Positions 41,874-50,172 of a stretch of 64,000 bases of DNA are shown piece by piece. A program made the position numbers and the translations under genes. Origin of the DNA: Peribacillus sp. FSL E2-0218 (GTDB taxonomy: Bacteria; Bacillota; Bacilli; Bacillales; DSM-1321); contig NZ_CP150304.1 in NCBI RefSeq assembly GCF_037992945.1, forward strand, positions 4,467,501-4,531,500, written 5' to 3'. Each line of letters opens with the position of its first letter. The first letter of the stretch is position 1. The notes beneath the pieces are model-generated. The model was not told the origin of the DNA. It was given only the letters and a program-made list of their open reading frames with translations, and ran no database searches.

Positions 41874-41933
41874 CATAGCGGCTCGAAGAGCCCAAATCTC
41901 GTAACCTTTGGTTAAAATTTCAAAGGAATTTCA

Positions 41934-41970
41934 AAAGGGGTTCGGAATTTTTTAATTCCGAACCCCTTTT
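41934..41970 (+). terminator. Terminator at the IS right end
   Basis: AAAAGGGGTTCGGAATT and AATTCCGAACCCCTTTT form a nearly perfect symmetrical stem with a short T loop, after the transposase stop. Confidence 0.88.
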
Positions 41971-41982
41971 GTCTACAAACTG

Positions 41983-42009
41983 AGAGCCTGTCCTTTCGAG
42001 ACAGGCTCT
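41983..42009 (+). repeat. Right copy of the 27-bp IS target duplication (original terminator end)
   Basis: Identical to 40216-40242 and followed by TTTT, so this copy retains the terminator T run of the deacetylase gene while being separated from it by the IS. Confidence 0.85.
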
Positions 42010-42030
42010 TTTGCATCCATATAAAATAAG

Positions 42031-42058
42031 CAGACCTTTGTTCATATGGCAAAGGTCC
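42031..42058 (-). terminator. Terminator of the YebC-family gene
   Basis: On the minus strand GACCTTTG and CAAAGGTC arms with a nine-base loop, then TGCTTATTTT, 15 bases past the stop at 42073. Confidence 0.75.
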
Positions 42059-42072
42059 TCTCCGTTCTTTCA

Positions 42073-42789
42073 TTACCCAAGGTCTACGTTATGATAAACT
42101 TGTTGAACATCTTCCAAATCTTCCAATGCATCGACCATTTTTTCGAATTGCGCTTGTGCATCTTCTGGAAGGGATAGGTCATTTTGAGCAAGCATCGTCA
42201 GCTCCGCCACTGTAAAATCCGTGATGCCGGCTTCTTTGAATGCCTGTTGCACAGCATGGAATTGTTCAGGCTCGGCATAAACGATGACCGATTCTTCTTC
42301 TTCGATGATGTCGCGTACATCAACATCCGCTTCCATCAATAATTCCAGTACATCATCGGCCGTTTTACCTTCGATCCCGATCACTGCCGTTGCATCGAAC
42401 ATATAAGCAACAGATCCGCTGACACCCATATTCCCGCCGTTTTTCCCGAATGCGGCACGTACATCGGATGCCGTCCGGTTCACATTATTTGTCAATGCGT
42501 CCACGATGACCATCGATCCATTCGGTCCGAACCCTTCATAACGAAGTTCATCATAGCTCTCTTCCGAACCGCCTTTTGCCTTTTCAATCGCACGGTCGAT
42601 GATCGCTCTTGGGACATTGTATGTTTTGGCACGCTCAAGCACGACCCTCAATGCTTGATTCGATTCCGGATCAGGTTCGCCTTGTTTCGCCACTACATAA
42701 ATTTCCCTGCCGAACTTAGCATAAATCCTGCTTGTATTAGCATCTTTTGACGCTTTTTTTTCTTTAATATTATTCCATTTACGACCCAT
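42073..42789 (-). CDS. YebC/PmpR-family protein (YeeN type)
   Basis: This 238-residue YebC/TACO1-family protein starts MGRKWNNIKEKKASKDANTS, the form found in Bacillus YeeN, in contrast with the AGHSKWNNI start of the longer-known paralogue. Other marks are NVPRAIIDRAIEKAKGG, YEGFGPNGSMVIVDALTNNVNRT and GSVAYMFD. YebC-family proteins are annotated as regulators, and recent work links them to relief of ribosome stalling at proline-rich stretches. It is monocistronic. Confidence 0.93.
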   Translation of the reverse strand: MGRKWNNIKEKKASKDANTSRIYAKFGREIYVVAKQGEPDPESNQALRVVLERAKTYNVPRAIIDRAIEKAKGGSEESYDELRYEGFGPNGSMVIVDALTNNVNRTASDVRAAFGKNGGNMGVSGSVAYMFDATAVIGIEGKTADDVLELLMEADVDVRDIIEEEESVIVYAEPEQFHAVQQAFKEAGITDFTVAELTMLAQNDLSLPEDAQAQFEKMVDALEDLEDVQQVYHNVDLG

Positions 42790-43052
42790 TATATTTCACT
42801 CTCTTTCATCATTGAATAGATACGAATAGCTTATGATGATATCTGGCCTGCTGGGACATCCGCCATGAGAATCCCGATCGAGGTCGACCATACATTTACT
42901 AGATTATATTATACATCAATTGTATAAATTTGAAAAAGTCCTGATACCCCCATCAATGGGCGTAACTGGATTGGCTGATGCTTCCTTAATAAAATACTTT
43001 GGAAACTATCAAGATTGGTATAGTATGAAGTGATTGGAAAGGAGAGATATTC

Positions 43053-43778
43053 ATGACGGAAAGCAAAATCATCATCGGGATACCCGGTAAATGGAAGAAC
43101 CGGGCGGAATTGATTCAGGCGGTCGCTTCAAAAAGCGAAGGGTACCTGTTAACCGGGAATATTTTTCACAATAACGATAAAAACATTACGTTTCAGGCGG
43201 AGATCCAGGATTATGAGCCAGCTTTAAAAGAGACTTTTTCGTATGCCAGTAAAGGAAATTTCCCTGAAGGCTTACTAGCGGAAATCAATGAACACACCCT
43301 TACCGTTTATATACTAGCCGATGCATCCGATACTGATTCTGTTGCGGATTTGATTGATGCCGGAGCTGCCATCCTGAGGGCAGGCGGAATGGCCGTGAAA
43401 ATTGAAACGACTGGCATTGCCCATTCGAAGGAAGATTGGCTAAAGCTTCAGCAAAGCCCTGATATTCTCTCGGTTTATGCCCATTTCGTCACGATCATAG
43501 GCGAGGAAGATTATTACTGTTCGTTCGGAATGAAATCTTTTGGACTTCCAGATGCCGTGACACTTAACACGATGAGTCCGAAAGAAGCCGCTTCCCTGCT
43601 CAACACCTTCAATTACTACCATGTCGGTGAACGGCCTGTCTTTACGAACGGTGAAACCTTCAGCATCCAGCAGGACGCACCGGACTTCACCTTAACGAGC
43701 CTTCAGGATTTCAGGTACGAGCAGGACCACCCCTTCTACAACCCATACGGATTATGGAATTTGGGCATCAGTAAATAG
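43053..43778 (+). CDS. DUF4261-like protein
   Basis: This 241-residue soluble protein resembles the DUF4261 family: an N-terminal GIPGKWKNRAELIQAV, a middle GAAILRAGGMAVKIETTGIAHS and a late CSFGMKSFGLPDAVTL. There is no transmembrane segment or signal. Function is unknown; such proteins are often linked to SMI1-type polymorphic-toxin immunity neighbourhoods, though none is seen here. AAGGAGAG is ahead of the ATG. Confidence 0.65.
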   Translation: MTESKIIIGIPGKWKNRAELIQAVASKSEGYLLTGNIFHNNDKNITFQAEIQDYEPALKETFSYASKGNFPEGLLAEINEHTLTVYILADASDTDSVADLIDAGAAILRAGGMAVKIETTGIAHSKEDWLKLQQSPDILSVYAHFVTIIGEEDYYCSFGMKSFGLPDAVTLNTMSPKEAASLLNTFNYYHVGERPVFTNGETFSIQQDAPDFTLTSLQDFRYEQDHPFYNPYGLWNLGISK

Positions 43779-43788
43779 CTCCTATTCA

Positions 43789-43834
43789 ACTGTGGATAAA
43801 CTCGATGACACTCGAGCTTATCCACAGTTTTTTT
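43789..43834 (+). terminator. Terminator of the DUF4261-like gene
   Basis: ACTGTGGATAAACTCGA and CTCGAGCTTATCCACAGT arms followed by a T run. It closely resembles the hairpin at the IS left end (40247-40283, ACTGTAGACAAACTCGATGA). The remainder of the gap to 44090 contains AT-rich sequence with no feature I can name. Confidence 0.85.
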
Positions 43835-44090
43835 GTTTTATACAAAGGAATGGTTGAATGAAGTTCATTTAAATTGAATCGCCTATAATCCTTTCAACAA
43901 CTAGCATCATTGTTCCCCATTATTCACATCATCTAATTCACCCTCTTAATTTTAGTGACTATGAACAATGACAATCCTATAGCATTCATTTATTATGAAA
44001 TAAAAAGTTACATAAGACGTTACTTAATATAACATCGCATCGGAATTCAGTAATCCGCGAGCACTCACTAAAGATAATGGGGGAATAAGA

Positions 44091-45539
44091 ATGGCCTTAG
44101 AAAACACAAAAAAAATGGTCAGCATGGATGAAATCAATCATTCTAAAAAAAAGAAGTTTAATATGCCGCATATTTATGTCATTTTATTCGCATTTATCTC
44201 ACTTGCCGCCATCGCCACTTATTTCATTCCAGCAGGGGTTTATGAGCGAATTCCAGGTCCGGAGGGCAGGCTTACGATCAACCCACATTCCTATCAAACC
44301 GTTGAACAAACACCTATTACGCCTGTTGATTTCATGACAGCTATACCAAAGGGCTTGATAGCTGCCGGAGAGGTTGTTTTTTTCACCTTCATCATCGGAG
44401 GAATTTTCTCTGTACTTCGTAAAACAGGTTTGATTGAAATGGGAGTCGATCGATTGGCCAGGCGATTTTCATCAAAAAGCATGATGCTGATCCCCATCCT
44501 CACTTTCGTATTTTCGATTATTTGCAGTTTGATCGGCACACAGGAATTATGCTTAGTGTATGTTCCCGTCATCCTCCCTCTTATGATTGCCTTAGGATTT
44601 GATTCCATGGTTGCCGTCTCAGTAGCCTTAGTAGCAACGACCGCTGGATTCATGACAGGTTTCCTTAATCCCGTCAACACCGGTTTAAGCCAGAAAATAG
44701 CAGGACTCCCCGTATATTCTGGCATCGAACTCAGGATCATCGCTTTTATCCTTTTCCTTTGCGCGGGGACGGCTTACATCATGCGCTATGCTAAAAAGGT
44801 TAAAGGCAATCCCGTGTACAGTTTTGTATGGGAAGAAGACAAGGACAAACGGAGGCAATTTCTGAATAAACCCGAATCTGAAAAATATAAGGCGAATAAT
44901 AAACAGAAAATTGCTTCAATTACCTTGTTTGGCTTTTTGATTCTCCTCGTATATGGCGCTTTAGCAAAAGGTTGGTTCATGTTGGAAATGGCGGGGCTTT
45001 TCATCATAATGGGAATCGTGGTTGGTCTGATTGCCGGGTTAAACATCAACGAAATTTGTGAAGGATTTAACGAAGGATTCCGGGAAGTCTTGGTCGGCGC
45101 CATGATTGTAGGTGTGGCAAGGGCTGTCGCAGTTGTTATGGAGGACGGCCAAGTAATGGACACGATCGTTCATGGCCTCGGTAATCTTGTAGGGGACTTC
45201 CCCGCTGTATTCAGCGCCATCGGCATGTTCATTGTCCAGATGTTATTCAGCCTTTTAATCCCATCCGGAAGCGGTCAAGCTCTGGTTACCATGCCCATCA
45301 TGGCACCATTGGCCGATATCATCGGCGTTACAAGACAAACAGCCGTGTTAGCCTATCAGTTGGCAGATGGAATTGGCAACATATTATATCCCACATCAGG
45401 CTATTTCATGGCGACCCTTGCCTTATCGGGAGTTGCCTGGCAAAAATGGGTTCGCTTCTACCTCCCGTTGTTTTTTATCTGGTTCCTCCTATCTGGCACT
45501 TTTTTAATCATCGCCCAAACCATTCAATGGAATGGTTAA
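44091..45539 (+). CDS. YfcC-family membrane transporter
   Basis: This 482-residue carrier of the YfcC/ArcD-like group has about twelve membrane segments. Family marks are YFIPAGVYERIPGPEGR, GEVVFFTFIIGGIFSVLRKTG, TAGFMTGFLNPVNTGLSQKIAG and SGSGQALVTMPIMAPLAD. Members are predicted to move amino acids or peptides such as arginine/ornithine or dicarboxylates; the substrate is unproved. Charged linker residues 250-275 separate the two halves. It stands alone, with the 42-bp repeat array starting right after its stop. Confidence 0.88.
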   Translation: MALENTKKMVSMDEINHSKKKKFNMPHIYVILFAFISLAAIATYFIPAGVYERIPGPEGRLTINPHSYQTVEQTPITPVDFMTAIPKGLIAAGEVVFFTFIIGGIFSVLRKTGLIEMGVDRLARRFSSKSMMLIPILTFVFSIICSLIGTQELCLVYVPVILPLMIALGFDSMVAVSVALVATTAGFMTGFLNPVNTGLSQKIAGLPVYSGIELRIIAFILFLCAGTAYIMRYAKKVKGNPVYSFVWEEDKDKRRQFLNKPESEKYKANNKQKIASITLFGFLILLVYGALAKGWFMLEMAGLFIIMGIVVGLIAGLNINEICEGFNEGFREVLVGAMIVGVARAVAVVMEDGQVMDTIVHGLGNLVGDFPAVFSAIGMFIVQMLFSLLIPSGSGQALVTMPIMAPLADIIGVTRQTAVLAYQLADGIGNILYPTSGYFMATLALSGVAWQKWVRFYLPLFFIWFLLSGTFLIIAQTIQWNG

Positions 45540-45540
45540 T

Positions 45541-45812
45541 CGTGGTCGGATGATCCACGGGGACGAATTTCGCTCGATGGTGGTCGGATTATCCACACGG
45601 ACGGACGAATTTCGCTCGATGGTGGGCGGATTATCCACATGGACGGACGAATTTCGCTCGATGGTGGACGGATTATGCACGGGGACGGACGGATTTCGCT
45701 CGATGGTGGGCGGATTATCCACACGGACGGACGAATTTCGCTCGATGGTGGACGGATTATGCACGGGGACGGACGGATTTCGCTCGATGGTGGTCGGATG
45801 ATCTCCGAAGAC
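45541..45812 (-). repeat. 42-bp tandem repeat array (array 3 of the 21-bp family)
   Basis: Six copies of CGCTCGATGG occur exactly 42 bases apart at 45571, 45613, 45655, 45697, 45739 and 45781. On the minus strand each unit splits into two 21-base halves starting ATAATCCGCCC and GAAATTCGTCC, matching the ATAATTCGnCC core of arrays at 553-735 and 6735-6824. Because 42 is divisible by three, several frames on both strands stay open (for example 45536-45853 with xxIIRPx heptads, like the frame in array 1). None has a ribosome-binding site, so I regard the array as non-coding. Confidence 0.92.
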
Positions 45813-45849
45813 GGACTAAATCCCCTCCTGATAAGGAAGGGGATGATTT

Positions 45850-46554
45850 TCATTCCTCTGCACTTTTCTTCTTCATCACTTCGATTTCATTTGAAAATGT
45901 TTCTTCGATTTCTTTTTTATTTCCATATAAAAACAAATTATCGCCCATTTTAATTTTATATTCACATAGCTCTTTCCGATGTTTCACTTCTCCGCTTTCA
46001 ATAAATAAAATATTGATATCGGCTTCTTGCGATAGGATATCAGCCACCTTGACGTCGATGTACTCAGACTTTTCATATATATCAATCTTCATGAGTACAT
46101 CATCATCTTCCAAAAATAGGATGTCTTCTATCGGATGTTCCCATAATTCATAGTGATTGTACATTTCACTTTTCATTTTAGCCGAAAGTCGGTTATTCAT
46201 GAACCTTGATTTGATAAGAACGGTCAATACAATCAATATTCCAATGATGATGCTCAATTCAGTCAAGCGCAGGTCATCACTAAGTAATGTACTGATTGAT
46301 GAAATAATGACTGCAAGGGAGAAAACACCAAATAAAATTAAAAACATGCTTATTTTTCTTCGCACAGGGTGATCAATGATGGATTTTGATTCGTCCGTTG
46401 TGAACCCAGTCCCTGTCAGCATGGAAATCACTTGGAATCTGGCTACCTTTGACTTCAATCCAGTCATCTTCAACAGCGTAACCGATATTTCAATAACCAG
46501 AGCAATAATTATCATATAAAGCAGCATAAACAATACATTCGTCAAAACGATCAC
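45850..46554 (-). CDS. Membrane protein with C-terminal RCK/TrkA-C domain
   Basis: This 234-residue protein has a membrane segment at 4-28, two further ones near 70-90 and 98-118, then a cytoplasmic TrkA_C (RCK C-terminal) domain from about 155: YIDVKVADILSQEADINILFIE and YKIKMGDNLFLYG. TrkA_C domains bind nucleotides such as c-di-AMP and gate cation transport. It lacks a pore signature, so it is probably a regulatory or sensor protein. It is not next to a channel gene. Confidence 0.8.
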   Translation of the reverse strand: MIVLTNVLFMLLYMIIIALVIEISVTLLKMTGLKSKVARFQVISMLTGTGFTTDESKSIIDHPVRRKISMFLILFGVFSLAVIISSISTLLSDDLRLTELSIIIGILIVLTVLIKSRFMNNRLSAKMKSEMYNHYELWEHPIEDILFLEDDDVLMKIDIYEKSEYIDVKVADILSQEADINILFIESGEVKHRKELCEYKIKMGDNLFLYGNKKEIEETFSNEIEVMKKKSAEE

Positions 46555-46657
46555 TTCCTCTCCTATGGTTTACCCAAACCAAGCTAAAAGCAATCCCCTT
46601 CGTTTTCGTATGTTTTCCCTCTATATATTCGCTTGTTGCCCACAACTTTCCTCGCAT

Positions 46658-46690
46658 AAAAAAACACAGTAAAAGGCATACTGTGTTTTG
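46658..46690 (-). terminator. Terminator of the MoxR-VWA unit
   Basis: On the minus strand AAAACACAGTA and TACTGTGTTTTTTT arms with an eight-base loop, about 20 bases past the stop at 46710. Confidence 0.85.
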
Positions 46691-46709
46691 ATATTCGTTC
46701 AGCTTTCCA

Positions 46710-48626
46710 TTAAATCGTCTTCAGTAATAGTTTTTTCAAAAGCGGTGTAAATTGTTCCGGCAACTCAGCTACACTCGGAACCATCAGGCGCTCCTTGCCA
46801 TAGATGTTTTTCATCGTCATCTCTTCGCTTTCTTCAATCGTTCCGTCGGCTAAAAACAGGCCAATGACCTCTATTCCTTTTTTTCTGGCTTCGGATACGG
46901 CAAGATGCGTATCGACAATTCCATTTTGGTCATAATCGCTAGCTGCCGGCTCACCGTCGGAAAACACGAGCAAGAAACGGTTTTTTTCTCGTCTTTTTTC
47001 CAATTCCATTGCCGCAACCCTGATACTGTATCCGTCACGGTTGTCTTCCTCCGGTTCAAGCTGCATGATTTTTGCTCCCAAGTTCAAATGGAACGAATCG
47101 GAATGGGACTGGATCACGTGGAAGTAATTCGGCTGATAGCCCTCCCTCACCTCATTTGCGTCTTCCCAAAAACCAACGATCGAGTGGGCGATCCTTAGCT
47201 TTTTCAGCACTTCATGGAACAGGGCGACGCCCCGTTTCGTTTCATCCATTTTGTTGTGCATCGAAGCCGAGCAATCGATTAGTAGTGTAAATACGGCATC
47301 CAATTCATTGGAATCTTGGTTCTTTTTGTAGAAAACCCTTGGATTTTCATCGAGTACAAGCGGCAGCAGCTTCTGCGATAAACGACCAAAAAGCAAATCT
47401 TTTCTAGGTGCATTCTTTTTATTTTCAAGTGTCTTTTCAATCGTGCTCGAAAGTTTCCGCTTGAATGGCTCAATATCCGCGACAAACTCACGGTACCGTT
47501 TTTCTTCGGCAGGAGTGGGCACTTTTGCTTCTTTGATGACTTGGACGACGTCTTTATTGTCTTCACCAAATGGGTGTTCACCACTTTTTCCGACGTTCGT
47601 TTGCTTCTTCTCAAGCGTTTCCTGCTGATTGTATTCCTTTTGCTGACTTTCCCCTGACGAACCTTGAATCGATGCCAATGCTTGATCGGCATCTTCCGCT
47701 TCACGTGCCCCCCCGCCCATCAGGCTTGTTTTCGTACCTTGCTCCAATTCAAATTGCAGGAAGGTCGAGTTACTCTCGCCATTCTTGTTTTCCCGATGCC
47801 ATGTCGAGAATTTTTCATCAATGAACTCGCTCTTCTCTTCATCCACATCTTCCGTATCATCGTTGTTCAGTTCATCATTCCTCGTCAGCTCATCAAATAA
47901 GGAGTTCGCTTTGTACTTATCGACATGGGCGATCGGGAAGATGAAATATTCATTCATCGTATCCTGATACTCATCGTTCACCCGAAAAATGATTTGCTCG
48001 CAAATTCTTGTGATATCATCCGTTTTCCTCGCTTCGAAAACGGAATGGATGTACGGTTTGATTTTCTCCAGCTCTTCCAGCTGCCGGATGTTGGCTCTCG
48101 GAAAAATCGGATCTGGCCGGTCTGATTGAAGCAGCAAATAGATGAGGCAGTATAATTCATCCAGGGCAAAGCTTCTTGTGACATTCGTCGCTAATTGACT
48201 TTCGAAATATTGTTTAAGGTATGTGCCCCTTACCGAAAACCAGCTTTTCGTGCCCGGCCTTTCTTTCTTCACCAGCTCTTCCAAGCGCATGTCTTCCAAT
48301 AAAGCGAACAATTGGGCAGCAAACTTCGGAATCGAGGTTTCTGCCATCATGTCCTGATAATCCTTCATGCTTTTAATGGCTGAATAATGCAGCGTCCCTA
48401 TCGTTCTTAGGAGGACGTCCGTTTTTAAGCCCGCTTCCTTCACTTCCTTATTGCCATTTTCCCAAAAATGGCTGGCTGTGACCTTATTCTCGATCAAGTC
48501 GATGAAGGAGCCATAATTGTATTCGAATTCAAGATCCGGAATACCGGATAAGACTGTCGAAAGATCCTGCAGCTGCAAAAATAGAGCCGTATCGATTATT
48601 GAATCATTGAACCGGATATACTTCAT
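46710..48626 (-). CDS. VWA-domain protein (YojO/CobT-like)
   Basis: This 638-residue soluble protein has a helical N-terminal region (about 1-230), an acidic linker (NDDTEDVDEEKSE, about 250-262) and a C-terminal von Willebrand A domain from about 440: FTLLIDCSASMHNKMDET with the MIDAS DxSxS, and LLVFSDGEP. Size and partner match B. subtilis YojO. MoxR/VWA pairs act as a metal-dependent chaperone or cofactor-insertion system; the client is unknown. It follows the MoxR ATPase gene after 15 bases. Confidence 0.88.
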   Translation of the reverse strand: MKYIRFNDSIIDTALFLQLQDLSTVLSGIPDLEFEYNYGSFIDLIENKVTASHFWENGNKEVKEAGLKTDVLLRTIGTLHYSAIKSMKDYQDMMAETSIPKFAAQLFALLEDMRLEELVKKERPGTKSWFSVRGTYLKQYFESQLATNVTRSFALDELYCLIYLLLQSDRPDPIFPRANIRQLEELEKIKPYIHSVFEARKTDDITRICEQIIFRVNDEYQDTMNEYFIFPIAHVDKYKANSLFDELTRNDELNNDDTEDVDEEKSEFIDEKFSTWHRENKNGESNSTFLQFELEQGTKTSLMGGGAREAEDADQALASIQGSSGESQQKEYNQQETLEKKQTNVGKSGEHPFGEDNKDVVQVIKEAKVPTPAEEKRYREFVADIEPFKRKLSSTIEKTLENKKNAPRKDLLFGRLSQKLLPLVLDENPRVFYKKNQDSNELDAVFTLLIDCSASMHNKMDETKRGVALFHEVLKKLRIAHSIVGFWEDANEVREGYQPNYFHVIQSHSDSFHLNLGAKIMQLEPEEDNRDGYSIRVAAMELEKRREKNRFLLVFSDGEPAASDYDQNGIVDTHLAVSEARKKGIEVIGLFLADGTIEESEEMTMKNIYGKERLMVPSVAELPEQFTPLLKKLLLKTI

Positions 48627-48641
48627 GAGGCATTCTCCTAG

Positions 48642-49508
48642 TTAGAATAATGTGTCCGCCAGATTCTTCACAAACTCACGCTCCCGCTCCTCGTCCAATT
48701 TATCGACGATCGAACGGAGGATCGCCCGTTTCGGCGGGATTAGAACACTCAGATCACAAGCATCAAGCAACGCCCGGATCGACGCGGCATCTTCGGCAAC
48801 CTTTCCTTGATTGACAGCGTTTATCAAATCACTCGACAGCTTGACGAACAAGTCTATATTTCTTGGATCCTGCAGCTTTGTATTGGTCTCGATCAATTGC
48901 TTTAGCTGTTCCCCTTCAATGTAGGGAACCTCTATGACGACAAACCTATTTTTCAGCGCTTCATTCAGCGGAACCGTCCCTACGTATCCTTCATTGATCG
49001 CCGCAATCACATTAAAGCCATCTTTTGCGGTGATGACCTCGTTCGTGAAGGGGTTCGTTATCGTCCGCCTGTAATCGAGCACTCCATTGATCAGCGGCAG
49101 TGTTTCCGGTTTCGCCATGTTGATTTCATCTATGTATAAAAAATGCCCGTAATTCATCGAATTGATCACAGGTCCGGGAACGAATTCTATCACCTGTTTT
49201 TCCTCTTTATAGGATAATGTCTTGAAGCCCAATAAGCTTTCGGCATCCAAATCGACCGAGCAGTTGACACTGAACATCGGCTGGTTGAATAGATGTGATA
49301 ATGTCTCGGCAAACTTTGTTTTCCCCGCCCCTGTCGGCCCTTTCAAGAGAATGTTCTTCCCCATGCTCAAGGCGCTGATGGCATCCACCATCAAGTCCAT
49401 CTCCGGAGGCAAATAGCCGCCCGGCCGAATCAATTCCTCAAATTGAGCAGGATTTATCTTGTTTACTTCTAATATATTAGCGATTTCTTTTGGCAATTCA
49501 TTGATCAT
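48642..49508 (-). CDS. MoxR-family AAA+ ATPase (YojN-like)
   Basis: This 288-residue AAA+ ATPase has Walker A LLKGPTGAGKTKFAE, Walker B HFLYIDEINMAKPETLP, sensor NVIAAINEGYVGT and the arginine-finger area EALKNRFVVIE, the MoxR pattern. It pairs with the VWA protein downstream as in Bacillus yojN-yojO. The frame is open to 49562, but MINELPKEI at 49508 is the natural start. Together they probably remodel or metallate an unknown enzyme. Confidence 0.9.
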   Translation of the reverse strand: MINELPKEIANILEVNKINPAQFEELIRPGGYLPPEMDLMVDAISALSMGKNILLKGPTGAGKTKFAETLSHLFNQPMFSVNCSVDLDAESLLGFKTLSYKEEKQVIEFVPGPVINSMNYGHFLYIDEINMAKPETLPLINGVLDYRRTITNPFTNEVITAKDGFNVIAAINEGYVGTVPLNEALKNRFVVIEVPYIEGEQLKQLIETNTKLQDPRNIDLFVKLSSDLINAVNQGKVAEDAASIRALLDACDLSVLIPPKRAILRSIVDKLDEEREREFVKNLADTLF

Positions 49509-49601
49509 TATGTTCCTACACCCCTTTTTGTACATTTTAAGGCTCTTTCCTATTAAAAACAAACACGAAGAAAAAGACCAGTCATAAAAAGCGCAAGAAA
49601 G

Positions 49602-49643
49602 AAAAAAACCGATTCCCCATATGCTATGGAAATCGGTTTTTTT
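49602..49643 (-). terminator. Terminator of the polysaccharide operon
   Basis: AAAAAAACCGATT and AATCGGTTTTTTT arms with ATGGAAA/CCCCAT loop region, directly after the stop at 49647. Confidence 0.9.
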
Positions 49644-49646
49644 CTT

Positions 49647-50162
49647 TTACTTTTCTATATTTACACTGGGTACTCCGACTGCCGTGCAATGATCGGGAAC
49701 GGATTTCAAAACGACTGCATTTGCCCCCACTTTCGATTTCGTGCCAATTCGGATGCCACCCAATAATTTAGCGCCTACTCCAATATAGGCATGATTACAA
49801 ACCTCAGGTGCTTGTCTGCTTTCTTTATTTTGGCCGAATGTTACTTGATGAAAGATTGTAACATGGTCGCCTATTTTAGTAAACGGATTGATGATAATAC
49901 CTTTAGCTCCATGAGGCAATCGTAAATCCTTTCCAATTCGACATTGCGCAGGAAATTCACAGTTCATGAACAGTCTTATGATCAACAAATCAATCATGCG
50001 GTACAAAATCCATAATAGTTGCTTTAAGACAGGAATCTTCACTTTATAGTAAATGATATTGCCTATTCGATAAACAAACATGACCATCACTCCGTGAATT
50101 CCGCCGAGCCTCCCCCAGTTATTAAACAACCTCAATTTATTTAACCATTTAAATAACCCCAT
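49647..50162 (-). CDS. Left-handed beta-helix acetyltransferase (serine acetyltransferase-like)
   Basis: This 171-residue hexapeptide-repeat enzyme has IGKDLRLPHGAKGIIINPFTKIG, VTIFHQVTFGQNKES and GVGAKLLGGIRIGTKSKVGANAVVLKSVP; the catalytic His is in HQVTFG or HAYIG. It has the CysE-like form found in polysaccharide clusters (for example colanic-acid type acetyltransferases), so it likely O-acetylates a sugar of this polymer, not serine. It is the last gene of the operon, 10 bases after a glycosyltransferase. Confidence 0.85.
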   Translation of the reverse strand: MGLFKWLNKLRLFNNWGRLGGIHGVMVMFVYRIGNIIYYKVKIPVLKQLLWILYRMIDLLIIRLFMNCEFPAQCRIGKDLRLPHGAKGIIINPFTKIGDHVTIFHQVTFGQNKESRQAPEVCNHAYIGVGAKLLGGIRIGTKSKVGANAVVLKSVPDHCTAVGVPSVNIEK

Positions 50163-50172
50163 ACTAAACCTC

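Larger units (their letters stand above)
40243..41982 (+). mobile_element. IS1182-family insertion sequence (1740 bp)
   Basis: Bounded by inverted ends CAGACTGTAGACAAA (left) and CAGTTTGTAGACAAA (right, inverted), 13 of 15 identical, and flanked by a perfect 27-base direct repeat that is itself the terminator hairpin. It contains one transposase gene. The left part has a long hairpin (40251-40283, arms AGACAAACTCGAT / ATCGAGTTTGTCT). A GC-rich repeat of the type scattered in Bacillaceae genomes lies at about 40310-40440. A second terminator hairpin lies near the right end. IS1182 elements are known for variable, sometimes long target duplications. Confidence 0.88.

Noticed and set aside
45504..45953. 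Several 86-105-codon frames on both strands across the 42-bp array
   Set aside because: All are by-products of a 42-base period, without start signals, and they overlap each other on both strands.
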